A stretch of 64,000 nucleotides of DNA, taken from NCBI RefSeq assembly GCF_964186585.1, contig NZ_OZ075067.1:2418001-2482000 (forward strand), written 5' to 3'. Below the pieces are notes generated by a model that saw only the letters and a list, made by a program, of their open reading frames with translations, was not told the DNA's origin and searched no databases. Made by a program: the position numbers and the translations under genes. This document shows positions 37,007 to 44,987 of the stretch, piece by piece (within the stretch, counting starts at the first letter, position 1; every line of letters starts with the position of its first letter). This DNA comes from Microbacterium sp. MM2322. GTDB taxonomy: Bacteria > Actinomycetota > Actinomycetes > Actinomycetales > Microbacteriaceae.

Positions 37007-37675
37007 TCAGAGGAGCCGCCGTTCCGACGCCCACGCCGTGAGTTCGTGGCGCGACGACAGCTGCAACTTCCGCAGCACCGAGGAGACATGGGTCTCGACG
37101 GTCTTCACCGAGATGTAGAGCTCCCGCGCGACCTCCTTGTAGGAGAAGCCGCGCGCAATGAGGCGCATGACCTCCTGCTCGCGCCGCGACAGCCGGTCCA
37201 GCTCGTCGTCGACGGCGGCCGTCTCCCCCGCCGCGGCACCGAAGGCGTCGAGGACGAACCCCGCCAGACGTGGCGAGAACACGGCATCCCCACCGGCCAC
37301 GGCGTGGACCGCTCGACTCACGTCGGCACCCGACGAGCCCTTCGTGATGTAGCCGCGCGCGCCGGCGCGGATCACGCGCACGACATCGGCCGCGGCATCC
37401 GACACGCTCAGCGCGAGGAAACGCGTCGCGGTCCCGGCGGAACCGAGGATGACGGCCTCGCCGCCGAGCGCGTCGGCGGCGCCGTCCGCGCCCGGGAGAT
37501 GCACGTCGAGGAGCACCACGTCGGGGCGTTCGGACGCGATGACCGCAACGGCGCTCTCGACGTCGGCCGCCTCGCCGACGACGTGGACCGAGGAGTCGAG
37601 GTCGGCCCGCAGCCCCGACCGGAAGATCGAATGGTCATCGACGATCACGACCCGCAAGGGAGCCGCCTCAGTCAC
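37007..37675 (-). CDS. LuxR-family response regulator of the PspC-kinase system
   Basis: A 222-aa regulator with receiver domain (D13, D14, phospho-acceptor D57 in VLLDVHLPG) and a LuxR DNA-binding domain (LSRREQEVMRLIARGFSYKEVA, VKTVETHVSSVLRKL). GTG 37675 overlaps the end of the kinase gene by 8 bp; GTG 37684 is an alternative. It pairs with the PspC-kinase upstream, a LiaR/VraR-like arrangement for cell-envelope stress. Confidence 0.92.
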   Translation of the reverse strand: MTEAAPLRVVIVDDHSIFRSGLRADLDSSVHVVGEAADVESAVAVIASERPDVVLLDVHLPGADGAADALGGEAVILGSAGTATRFLALSVSDAAADVVRVIRAGARGYITKGSSGADVSRAVHAVAGGDAVFSPRLAGFVLDAFGAAAGETAAVDDELDRLSRREQEVMRLIARGFSYKEVARELYISVKTVETHVSSVLRKLQLSSRHELTAWASERRLL

Positions 37676-38939
37676 GCCGCGCACCTGCCGTCGGGAGACT
37701 CAGGCGCACTTCGGTCCCCGAGACGTCCGGCACCGAGCGGATGACGGCGGTGCCGCCGGACCGCCGCATCCGCCCCACGATCGACTCGCGCACACCCCAG
37801 CGGTCGGCCGGAACGGCGGCGGGATCGAACCCGGCGCCGCGGTCGCGGATGAAGACGTCGACAGCCGATGCCGCCCCCTCGATGTACACCGAGATCTCGC
37901 CCCCCGCGTGGCGGGCCGCATTGAGCATCGCCTCGCGGGCTGCGGCGGCGAGCTCGCCGCTCGCGCGCTCGGTCGACGTGCCCGTCGAGACGACCTCGAT
38001 GCGCACCGGGAAGTCGAGCTCCAACGCCCCCGCGTAGTCACGCAGATCGGTGGGGAGATCACTGTCGGCCGGGGAGTCGCCGTCGTAGAGCCAGGCGCGC
38101 AGTTCCCGCTCCTGCGCCCGCGCGATGCGCGACACCTCGCTCGACGCACCCGAGCGGTTCTGGATCAGGGCGAGCGTCTGCAGGACCGAGTCGTGGAGGT
38201 GAGCCGCCATCGCCGAGCGCTGCTCGTCGCGCACCCGTCCGATGCGCTCGTCGACCAGGTGACGCCAGGCCTGCAGAAGAGCGGATGCCGCGATGGCCGC
38301 GGCGCCGGCGACGGGGAGGAGGAGTTCGCCGATGACGGCCCGCCCGCCTCGCACGTCGGCGGTGCCGGCGACCGCGACGAACACCACGGCGAGCGCGACA
38401 GCCGCGAGCACGCGAACGACCATCGCATGCCGCGGACCACGCGACGGGTCGACGCGGTCGATGCCGCCCGCCCACACCCCCGCGGCGGTCGCCAGCAGCG
38501 TCGCAGCCCACACCCATGGGACGGTCGGCCAGAAGCGCAGGCCGTACCCCGTCGTCTCGGTGAAGTACAGGTCCAGGTACACGGACGAGGTCGCGCGCGC
38601 CGCGGACAGCACGCCGGCGAGGCCGACGCCCGCGCCCGTGAGAAGCAGCCATGCAACCGGTACGCGGCGTTCCGTGGCTCCGTCGCCGGCGCGGAGCGGC
38701 ATGAACAGCCAGCACCACACATAGAAGAGGAGTCCCGCCCCGGCGAAAGCCGTGGCCACCGCCAGCAGAAGGCGCACCCGCGTCACGGAGACGCCGAAGT
38801 GGTCGGCGAGGCCCGCAGCGACGCCGGTCACGGCCATCGTCCGCGGCCGCGTGAGCGGGATGCGGGTGGGCCGCCGGTTCGGGCGCGCCGGCCGGAGCGG
38901 GCGGGCCGCGGCATCCGTGACGGTCGCAAGGGAGGACAT
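37668..38939 (-). CDS. PspC-domain sensor histidine kinase
   Basis: A 423-aa kinase. An N-terminal PspC domain (AVTGVAAGLADHFGVSVTRVR, then a hydrophobic helix) is followed by four more membrane helices, a HisKA_3-like box AAHLHDSVLQTLALIQ (H249) and a HATPase domain with RDRGAGFDPAAVP and GVRESIVGRMRR. PspC ties it to sensing of membrane or envelope stress. ATG 38939 is used, with TTTGAT 6 nt upstream. It is divergent from another PspC protein across a possible shared operator. Confidence 0.92.
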   Translation of the reverse strand: MSSLATVTDAAARPLRPARPNRRPTRIPLTRPRTMAVTGVAAGLADHFGVSVTRVRLLLAVATAFAGAGLLFYVWCWLFMPLRAGDGATERRVPVAWLLLTGAGVGLAGVLSAARATSSVYLDLYFTETTGYGLRFWPTVPWVWAATLLATAAGVWAGGIDRVDPSRGPRHAMVVRVLAAVALAVVFVAVAGTADVRGGRAVIGELLLPVAGAAAIAASALLQAWRHLVDERIGRVRDEQRSAMAAHLHDSVLQTLALIQNRSGASSEVSRIARAQERELRAWLYDGDSPADSDLPTDLRDYAGALELDFPVRIEVVSTGTSTERASGELAAAAREAMLNAARHAGGEISVYIEGAASAVDVFIRDRGAGFDPAAVPADRWGVRESIVGRMRRSGGTAVIRSVPDVSGTEVRLSLPTAGARRD

Positions 38940-38945
38940 GTCCAC

Positions 38946-38951
38946 ATCAAA
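38946..38951 (-). promoter_or_regulatory. Leaderless -10 box of the PspC-kinase gene
   Basis: TTTGAT on the minus strand, 6 nt before ATG 38939. Confidence 0.45.
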
Positions 38952-38988
38952 CCACCGGGGTCCACCGGCGGACATCATCCGGAAGAGT

Positions 38989-39018
38989 GATCAGGGATGG
39001 ATCAGGGTCACCCCTGAT
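38989..39018. promoter_or_regulatory. Possible shared operator between divergent PspC genes
   Basis: Three copies of ATCAGGG/CCCTGAT, two direct and one inverted, lie within 30 bp. The last two form the inverted repeat ATCAGGGTCACCCCTGAT (39001-39018). The site sits upstream of both -10 boxes, where a LuxR-type regulator could bind. The identity of the binder is inference. Confidence 0.45.
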
Positions 39019-39040
39019 GGTGGAGGATGCCGGACCCCGG

Positions 39041-39046
39041 CATTCT
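39041..39046 (+). promoter_or_regulatory. Leaderless -10 box of the PspC protein gene
   Basis: CATTCT 6 nt before ATG 39053. Confidence 0.45.
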
Positions 39047-39052
39047 CGGAAT

Positions 39053-40516
39053 ATGTCCTCCCCGCCGCCTTTCGCTCCGCCCGCCGCGCCTCCTCGGGAG
39101 GGCGTCGCCGACCGCTTCTTCGGCTGGACGTCGCGCCTCGGTTTCGTCCGCTTCGACGGCTGGTTCGGTGGGGTGGCCGCCGGGGCCGCCGCGCGGTGGG
39201 CCGTCGATCCGCTGATCGTGCGCGGCATCCTCGTCGTCCTCGCGATCCTGGGATTCCCCGTGGCCCTCGTCTACGGCGTCGCGTGGGCGGTCCTCCCCGA
39301 TGCGTCAGGCCGGATCCCGGGGCTCGAAGCGCGGTATCGCCGGTTCCATTCGGGCCAGGTGGGCGCGCTGCTCTTCATCGCGGCATCCTTCGTCCCCGCC
39401 CCCCTCCCGCAGCTTTTCGGGATCCCCACCCTCGCTCTGCTCGGCGGGGCGTACTTCGGCGACATCGTGGGCGTGGCCCTGGGGCTCACGGTCGCCGCGA
39501 TCATCGTCGCGAGCGTCGTGGTGCTCGCGGTCGGGAGGCGAGGCCCTCGATCGGTTGTGCCCACGGTGGGCGACCCGGCCCCCGTCGCAACCGACGAGGC
39601 CAAGGGGGCGCCGACCGAGGCGCCCCTCGAACCCGACGCCCCCTCCGACACCGCGAGCGACGACGACCTCGCGCGGTGGCGCGAGCAGCACGCAGCGTGG
39701 AAAGTCCAGGATCAGGCGTGGCGGCGAGATCAGCAGGATGCCGCCCGCGCCGCGCGGGACCAGCTGCGACGCGAGCGCCAGGAGAGCGCCGCGGCCTTCG
39801 CCGCGGAAGCCGCCGCCCGTCGTCGCGAGCGTCATGCGACGGCGCCCCGTGCTCCGTTCGCCTTCGTGGCGCTCGCGATGGGTGCCGCGGTGATCGTGGG
39901 GACGATCGCCGCGCTGTCGACGACGGGGGCCGATCCGGTGGCGGCGGGTCTGTTCGTCGCGGCCCTCGTACTGGCGGGGGCGATGACCGTCGCCGGCGCG
40001 CTACGGCGCCGCAGCGGGTTCCTCGCCTTCGTGACGGGCCTCGCGCTGGTCGCGGGCGTCGGCGCATCCGCTCTCACGATCGGGCGGGATCTGCACGTCG
40101 GGCACTGGAACATCTCGAACGTCGCCGGGCCGTTCCACCAGGGCGCCGACACGTTCGTGCAGCCGTGGGGGGACCTGATGATCTCACTGCAGAACACGGG
40201 AGTGGACGGCGCCATGCACATCGACAAGCGGTCGGGAGGGACGGGCGTCTCCGTCAACGACGACGTCCGCGTGGATGTCGAGATCATCACCGACAGCGCC
40301 TCGATCTACGTTTCGACCCCCTCCGAGGGCTTCGTCACCCTCGACGAACTCGATGGTGTCGCCCGAGCGCCCCTCGGAGACGGTCGCACTCGCTACACGC
40401 TCAGCGTCGGCGACACCTCCTCCCCCCGCACGACGCAGGCACTCGTGATCGAGCAGGAGTTCGGCTACATCGACTTCACCCTCGAGTCCGACCTCACCCC
40501 CGAAGGGTCCTCCTGA
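39053..40516 (+). CDS. PspC-domain membrane protein
   Basis: A 487-aa protein. The PspC domain lies near the N-terminus (FDGWFGGVAAGAAARWAVDPLIVRGILVVLAILG). A second and third membrane segment, a long charged coiled-coil-like region (about 200-265, Arg/Gln/Ala-rich), two more helices and an extracytoplasmic C-terminal beta domain follow. The C-terminal part resembles LiaF-type/DUF4097-like sheets. It probably modulates the divergent kinase. ATG 39053 is chosen because a -10 box lies 6 nt upstream. It overlaps the next gene by one base. Confidence 0.85.
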   Translation: MSSPPPFAPPAAPPREGVADRFFGWTSRLGFVRFDGWFGGVAAGAAARWAVDPLIVRGILVVLAILGFPVALVYGVAWAVLPDASGRIPGLEARYRRFHSGQVGALLFIAASFVPAPLPQLFGIPTLALLGGAYFGDIVGVALGLTVAAIIVASVVVLAVGRRGPRSVVPTVGDPAPVATDEAKGAPTEAPLEPDAPSDTASDDDLARWREQHAAWKVQDQAWRRDQQDAARAARDQLRRERQESAAAFAAEAAARRRERHATAPRAPFAFVALAMGAAVIVGTIAALSTTGADPVAAGLFVAALVLAGAMTVAGALRRRSGFLAFVTGLALVAGVGASALTIGRDLHVGHWNISNVAGPFHQGADTFVQPWGDLMISLQNTGVDGAMHIDKRSGGTGVSVNDDVRVDVEIITDSASIYVSTPSEGFVTLDELDGVARAPLGDGRTRYTLSVGDTSSPRTTQALVIEQEFGYIDFTLESDLTPEGSS

Positions 40517-40872
40517 TGACCGCCACGCCCACCGCCGACCTCGAGCTCCTCTCGGTCGACGACCCCTCCGCATCCCCCTCGACCTCCGTCGCGACAGGTC
40601 CGCGCGTCCGCTGGGCGGCCATCGTCTGGGGGCTCACGTTCGCGGCCATCGCCGCCGGCGGGTTCGCCGTCGCCTCCTCTCCCGCCGCAATGGCGTGGCT
40701 GATCGATGCTGTCGCCGATGCCGAACTGACCACGGCGATTGCCGCCTGCCTCTTCCTCGTCGGGGGGCTCGTCACCATCGCCGGGGTCGCCGGCCTCCTG
40801 CGCCGTGCGCAGCGTTCACTCGAGGGTCGGCGCATGCATCAATCAGAGCCGGAGTCAACCCGCCAGACGTGA
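40516..40872 (+). CDS. Small two-helix membrane protein
   Basis: A 118-aa protein whose ATG overlaps the previous stop (TGATG). It has two membrane helices (about 36-58 and 75-98) and short charged ends. No family is recognised. It is likely a subunit or modulator of the PspC system. Confidence 0.7.
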   Translation: MTATPTADLELLSVDDPSASPSTSVATGPRVRWAAIVWGLTFAAIAAGGFAVASSPAAMAWLIDAVADAELTTAIAACLFLVGGLVTIAGVAGLLRRAQRSLEGRRMHQSEPESTRQT

Positions 40873-40963
40873 GGACGCCCCGGCCCCTACGGTCATGACG
40901 TCGCCTTACCCCGGGCGGCGTTCGGACGGATGCCGTGCATCCGCAGTACCCGCAGGAGTGGCC

Positions 40964-42415
40964 GTGGCAGATCCGTCCGACGAGCCTGTCACGACAGGAA
41001 TGCTCGACGGCCGATACGTCCTCGCCGACTGCGTCGGCCAGGGGGGCATGGCCCGGGTCTATCGGGCTGAGGACGTCGTTCTCGGCCGCACCGTCGCGAT
41101 CAAGATCATGCGCTCCGAGGCCGAGAACCCGGCGATCCTCCCCCGAGCGCGTACCGAGATGTCGCTCCTCGCGTCGCTCAACCATCCCTCTCTCGTGACC
41201 CTCTTCGACGCGAAGATCGTTCCCGGTCAGCCCGAGTACCTCGTCATGGAGTTCGTCGAGGGACAATCGCTGGCCGTCGCGTTGCAGACCGGACCACTGG
41301 ATGCCGCCGAGACGGCCGGTCTGGTCGGCGAGATCGCGGCCGGGCTCGAAGTCGTCCACCGTTCCGGGATCGTCCACCGCGACGTGAAACCCTCCAACGT
41401 GCTCCTCGCACCGCCGACGATCCCCGGTCGCAGGCACGGTGCGAAGCTCGCCGACTTCGGGGTCGCCTATCTCGCCGACAGCACCCGACACACGACCCCC
41501 GGGACCGTGATCGGCACCGCTGCCTACCTGGCCCCCGAGCAGGTGCGCGGCGAACCCGCCGGTCCACCCGCCGACGTGTACGCGCTGGGCCTGCTGGCTC
41601 TGGAGACGATCACCGGCGACCGGGCGTTCCCGGAGGCATCCGGGATCGGACGCGTCATGGCTCGCCTGGTGGAGACACCGGACGTCCCCTCCTGGCTCGG
41701 ACCGGAGTGGTCGGCCCTCCTGCGCGAGATGATCGCGCGAGACCCCGCGGAGCGTCCCACCGCAGGGCAGGTCGCGCACCGGGCACGCTCGTTGCCGACC
41801 GACATCGTCCGGATGCCTCGACCCGCGGTCGCGGCGATCGATCAGGAGACGCAGGCTCTCGACCTCGGGTACGCAGCGGCGCCGGTGGAGGCGGTCGGTG
41901 CACCCGCGGTCTCGCCGCTCGACGCGCAGGCCTCCCGCCGGGCGGCGCGGACGCGGAGGCGATCGCGGCACTCACGCACATGGATCCTCACGGGAGCCGC
42001 GGGCGTGGTCGTCGCCGCCCACATTGCGATCGGGGCGTGGTGGGCGAACGGCGCTCCGGGCCAGCAACCTGCCCCCGAGCAGACTGTGAGCGAGCCGACG
42101 AGCCCGGCGCCGGCGGAGCTCGTCGTGGATGACGGCGAGCAGGGTCTGGTGCCCCTGAACACCACCGATACCGTCGACACCGTTGCCGAGAACGACCCCG
42201 TCGTCCCCGACACCGCGACCGCGGAGACGAACGGAACCGGAGACGAATCTGCGATCGAGACGCCGGGGTCCACCGGAGCGGACAAGACCGCCGACCGACC
42301 CGCACGCGAGAACGCCAACGAGAAGGCTCAGGACCACGCGAACGAGAATTCTGCCGTCCGCGGCGGCTCGTCCAACAGCAAGGGCAACGGCAACGGCAAC
42401 GGCAAGAACGACTGA
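40964..42415 (+). CDS. Ser/Thr protein kinase of the PknA/B type
   Basis: A 483-aa kinase. It has a glycine loop (G25QGGMARV), catalytic K47, HRD at 138-140, DFG at 164-166 and APE near 190. A single membrane helix (339-360) leads to a low-complexity Thr/Glu/Asp-rich outer tail ending in Asn/Gly/Lys repeats, without PASTA domains. GTG 40964 is chosen because AGGAG lies 5 nt upstream and the catalytic domain begins shortly after. Substrates may include FHA proteins such as those at 1-2939. That link is inference only. Confidence 0.92.
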   Translation: MADPSDEPVTTGMLDGRYVLADCVGQGGMARVYRAEDVVLGRTVAIKIMRSEAENPAILPRARTEMSLLASLNHPSLVTLFDAKIVPGQPEYLVMEFVEGQSLAVALQTGPLDAAETAGLVGEIAAGLEVVHRSGIVHRDVKPSNVLLAPPTIPGRRHGAKLADFGVAYLADSTRHTTPGTVIGTAAYLAPEQVRGEPAGPPADVYALGLLALETITGDRAFPEASGIGRVMARLVETPDVPSWLGPEWSALLREMIARDPAERPTAGQVAHRARSLPTDIVRMPRPAVAAIDQETQALDLGYAAAPVEAVGAPAVSPLDAQASRRAARTRRRSRHSRTWILTGAAGVVVAAHIAIGAWWANGAPGQQPAPEQTVSEPTSPAPAELVVDDGEQGLVPLNTTDTVDTVAENDPVVPDTATAETNGTGDESAIETPGSTGADKTADRPARENANEKAQDHANENSAVRGGSSNSKGNGNGNGKND

Positions 42416-42498
42416 GCCTCCGTCATACGCCGACACCGCGCGTCATCTCCGGTCATCACACCAGGGGACGTCCGAGGGTCGGGATAGCGTGAGGCCAT

Positions 42499-42570
42499 CG
42501 CGACGGTCCGGGTGGTCCCGGGCACCGGGTCATACCGGATGTGCAGCGGGTTCGACTCCCGCCGTCGCGT
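42499..42570 (+). other. tRNA-like cloverleaf element, non-canonical
   Basis: A 7-bp acceptor-like stem (42499-42505 with 42563-42569) encloses a perfect T-arm with the loop TTCGACT (42546-42562, 5-bp stem). Between them are two short hairpins (CCGGG/CCCGG with a 4-nt loop, and CCGG/CCGG with a 6-nt loop containing CAT). Position 8 is not T and the D-arm and anticodon loop are too short, so a functional tRNA is doubtful. A TAGCGT box lies at 42485-42490. It occupies the 234-bp gap between two convergent genes. Confidence 0.35.
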
Positions 42571-42649
42571 CGACGACGGCGTGCGAGCGTCCGGCGTTGG
42601 CCATCCTCGCTGAGACGAGGCAGGCCACGGAGTCACCCTTCGATGGCGG

Positions 42650-43648
42650 TCAGGCCACACCCCTCAGATCCGGGGCGAGGCCGGCATCGTCGAGCTCGGC
42701 CCAGAGCTCATCGGGAATCGCGGACGCGCGCCGCTCGATGCTGCTCTCGACGTGCGCGACGCTGCGCATCCCGATGACGGTCGAGACGACGGCAGGATGC
42801 CGGAGCGGATACTGCACCGCCGCGGACGGCAGATCGACGTCATGGGCTCGGCAGATCGCGGCGAGCCGCTCCGCCCGCTCACGGACGGCGTCGGAGGCCG
42901 GGGCGTAGTCGAAGTGCGCGTCGGGCTGGATCTGAGCGGAGCTCAGCAGACCGGAGTTGTAGACGCCCGCTGCGACGATCGCGACGCCCCGCCGGAGGGC
43001 GAGGGGCATCAGATCGGCGAGAGCCGTCTGATCCAGGAGCGTAAGCCGACCGGCCAGCATCACCACGTCGATGTCGTGCGCGTCGATGAACCGCGCCGGC
43101 ATGGCCGACTGGTTCATGCCCGCCCCGATGGCACGGATGACGCCCTGTTCCCGAAGTTCGATGAGCGCCGGGATCGCCTCACGAGTGGCCTGCTCTTCGT
43201 GCTCGTCGGGATCGTGCAGGTACACGATGTCGATCCGGTCCGTGTCGAGGCGGGCGAGGCTGGCCTCGATCGAGCGCTTCACACCGTCGGCTGAGAAGTC
43301 CCACTCACGACGGACGGATGCCGGGACCACGAAACCCTGATCGTCCTGACGGTCCGCCGTCTCGGGGCTGTCTACGAGCAGTCGGCCGACCTTCGTCGAG
43401 ATGACGACGTCATCGCGCGGCGTTCCGGCCAGCGCAGCGCCCAGCCGACGTTCGGAGAGGCCGAGGCCGTAGTGCGGAGCGGTGTCGAAGTACGTCACAC
43501 CCGCGGCCAGGGCTGCATGCACCGCTGCGGTCGACTCATCATCGGTCGTCTGACGATTGAGGTTGCCCAATTGCGCGGCGCCGAAACCGACATCGCTGAC
43601 GGGGAGCTTCTCCCTGATGGATCGCGTGGCAAGAGAGGGGGCGGTCAT
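42650..43648 (-). CDS. Aldo/keto reductase (L-fucose/D-threo-aldose dehydrogenase-like)
   Basis: A 332-aa TIM-barrel oxidoreductase. The catalytic tetrad is visible: Asp and Tyr in FDTAPHYGLGLSE, Lys in STKVGRL, His in YLHDPDEH. The N-terminus (LPVSDVGFGAAQLGN) and the fold resemble aldose dehydrogenases that oxidise L-fucose or L-galactose with NAD(P). The substrate is tentative. It stands alone between convergent and unrelated genes. Confidence 0.88.
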   Translation of the reverse strand: MTAPSLATRSIREKLPVSDVGFGAAQLGNLNRQTTDDESTAAVHAALAAGVTYFDTAPHYGLGLSERRLGAALAGTPRDDVVISTKVGRLLVDSPETADRQDDQGFVVPASVRREWDFSADGVKRSIEASLARLDTDRIDIVYLHDPDEHEEQATREAIPALIELREQGVIRAIGAGMNQSAMPARFIDAHDIDVVMLAGRLTLLDQTALADLMPLALRRGVAIVAAGVYNSGLLSSAQIQPDAHFDYAPASDAVRERAERLAAICRAHDVDLPSAAVQYPLRHPAVVSTVIGMRSVAHVESSIERRASAIPDELWAELDDAGLAPDLRGVA

Positions 43649-43776
43649 CGGGTCCCGGTTTCTTCCGTATCGGCCGAACGGGCGGTGGGGGATCAGGTCG
43701 TCTGGATGGCCACGCCGATTCGTTAGCTGTACGAGCCGAACCTATCAGCGTGACAGCGTCGACCCGCTGCCACCCG

Positions 43777-44403
43777 TCAGAGCCCCGGGTAGCGTTCGCC
43801 GACGGGGACCTCGACCGTGAGGACATTGCCGGGCTGCGCGAGCGGGCACGCCCAGGCCGGGTCGTACGCGCACGACGGGTTGTAGGCGAAGTTGAAGTCG
43901 AGCACGATCGTGCCGGCCGCGGCATCCGATCCGAGGTCCGCGCCCTTGATCGTGTCGATGAGGTAGCGACCACCGCCGTACGTGCCGTTCGCACGTCCGG
44001 CGAGCGCGTCCCGCACGGGGATGAAGAGACCGCCGCCGTATGTGGTCAAACGCCAGACGTCCAGGGTGCCCACCTCCGGGACGTCGACGAGGGCGATCCG
44101 CTCGAACGGAACCACCCCGTCCGTTCCCGTCGCGAACTCGAATCCGCCGGGCTCCGCTGCGAGAAGCGGCAGCTCGAAACGCCAGGCGGGGTCGTAGGGC
44201 GCAATCGGCACCCCGGTGAACTCGGGGCGCACGTCTGGCAAGAGCGGAGTCGCCGGGTGCGTCGCGAGCATCTCGTCGCGTCCGCGCTGCCACAGCGCGT
44301 GGCCTTCCTCCGGGGTCACCGCCCGCACATCGGCGTAGAGGGCGAAGACGCGGCGACGCCAGTCGACGACGTCGGCGGCGGTCCGGGCAGCCGTGGGGAT
44401 CAT
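43777..44403 (-). CDS. DUF1684 family protein
   Basis: A 208-aa soluble protein with the family signature FNFAYNPSCAYDPAWACPLAQPGN and GGGRYLIDTIKGADLG. The function is unknown in the family. The start is ATG 44403, with TAGCCT 6 nt upstream. Confidence 0.88.
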   Translation of the reverse strand: MIPTAARTAADVVDWRRRVFALYADVRAVTPEEGHALWQRGRDEMLATHPATPLLPDVRPEFTGVPIAPYDPAWRFELPLLAAEPGGFEFATGTDGVVPFERIALVDVPEVGTLDVWRLTTYGGGLFIPVRDALAGRANGTYGGGRYLIDTIKGADLGSDAAAGTIVLDFNFAYNPSCAYDPAWACPLAQPGNVLTVEVPVGERYPGL

Positions 44404-44409
44404 CGGCTC

Positions 44410-44415
44410 AGGCTA
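44410..44415 (-). promoter_or_regulatory. Leaderless -10 box of the DUF1684 gene
   Basis: TAGCCT on the minus strand, 6 nt before ATG 44403. Confidence 0.5.
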
Positions 44416-44482
44416 CGCGCTCCTGCCGCCTCACGGGCCTGGGCAACCGCTGACCCCTCTCCCCCGACACGCGCCGCGCGCG

Positions 44483-44488
44483 TAGCCT
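44483..44488 (+). promoter_or_regulatory. -10 box of the small lipoprotein gene
   Basis: TAGCCT lies upstream of a strong ribosome site (GGAGGAGG, 44493-44500). This gene therefore has a short leader, unlike its leaderless neighbours. Confidence 0.5.
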
Positions 44489-44506
44489 CGCGGGAGGAGG
44501 TGCTCC

Positions 44507-44926
44507 ATGCGTACACATCCCTCGACGTTCGCGGCGGCAATCGTGCTCGCCGGCCTCACCCTCACCGCCTGCGCGACGGAAGGAACCGCCATGCCCGAGT
44601 CCGATGGCTCCACCCCGTCGAGCCGCCCACCGTTCCGCACGGCCAGTCCGGCTCCGCTCACCCCTCCCGGAGCCCCTGCGGAGGTCCCCGAGGCGAAATG
44701 GGCTGCGCTCGTCTCGGACCTCGCCGCCCGGGGCGTCTCCGGCGACCCGACCCTCGTCTCCGCGGAGCGTGTCGAGTTCGCCAATGGCTCCCTCGGATGC
44801 CCGCAGCCCGGCATGTCGTACACCCAGGCGCTTGTGAACGGGTACCGCATCGTCGTTCGGACCGACGATCGCACGTTCGACTACCGCTTCGGCCGTGGCG
44901 ACGAGCCCCGCCTCTGCGAGCGCTGA
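44507..44926 (+). CDS. Small secreted lipoprotein
   Basis: A 139-aa protein with a lipoprotein signal (lipobox LTAC, C23), a Pro/Ser-rich spacer and a compact C-terminal domain. That domain has two Cys (in SLGCPQPGM and the terminal LCER) and the stretch SYTQALVNGYRIVV. The fold is found in many actinobacterial lipoproteins without a known role. Confidence 0.8.
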   Translation: MRTHPSTFAAAIVLAGLTLTACATEGTAMPESDGSTPSSRPPFRTASPAPLTPPGAPAEVPEAKWAALVSDLAARGVSGDPTLVSAERVEFANGSLGCPQPGMSYTQALVNGYRIVVRTDDRTFDYRFGRGDEPRLCER

Positions 44927-44939
44927 CCACGGATGCCGA

Positions 44940-44973
44940 AAGGGGCGGCGCGTCGTGTGACGCACCGCCCCTT
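44940..44973. terminator. Bidirectional hairpin terminator
   Basis: A 9-bp outer stem (AAGGGGCGG/CCGCCCCTT), one mismatch, and a 5-bp inner stem with a 4-nt loop, centred between convergent stops at 44926 and 44988. Confidence 0.8.
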
Positions 44974-44987
44974 CGAGCACCCGAGTG

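Noticed and set aside
42499..42570. A functional tRNA-Met(CAT)
   Set aside because: The CAT lies in a 6-nt loop, the D-arm is too small and T8 is missing, so it is reported only as tRNA-like.
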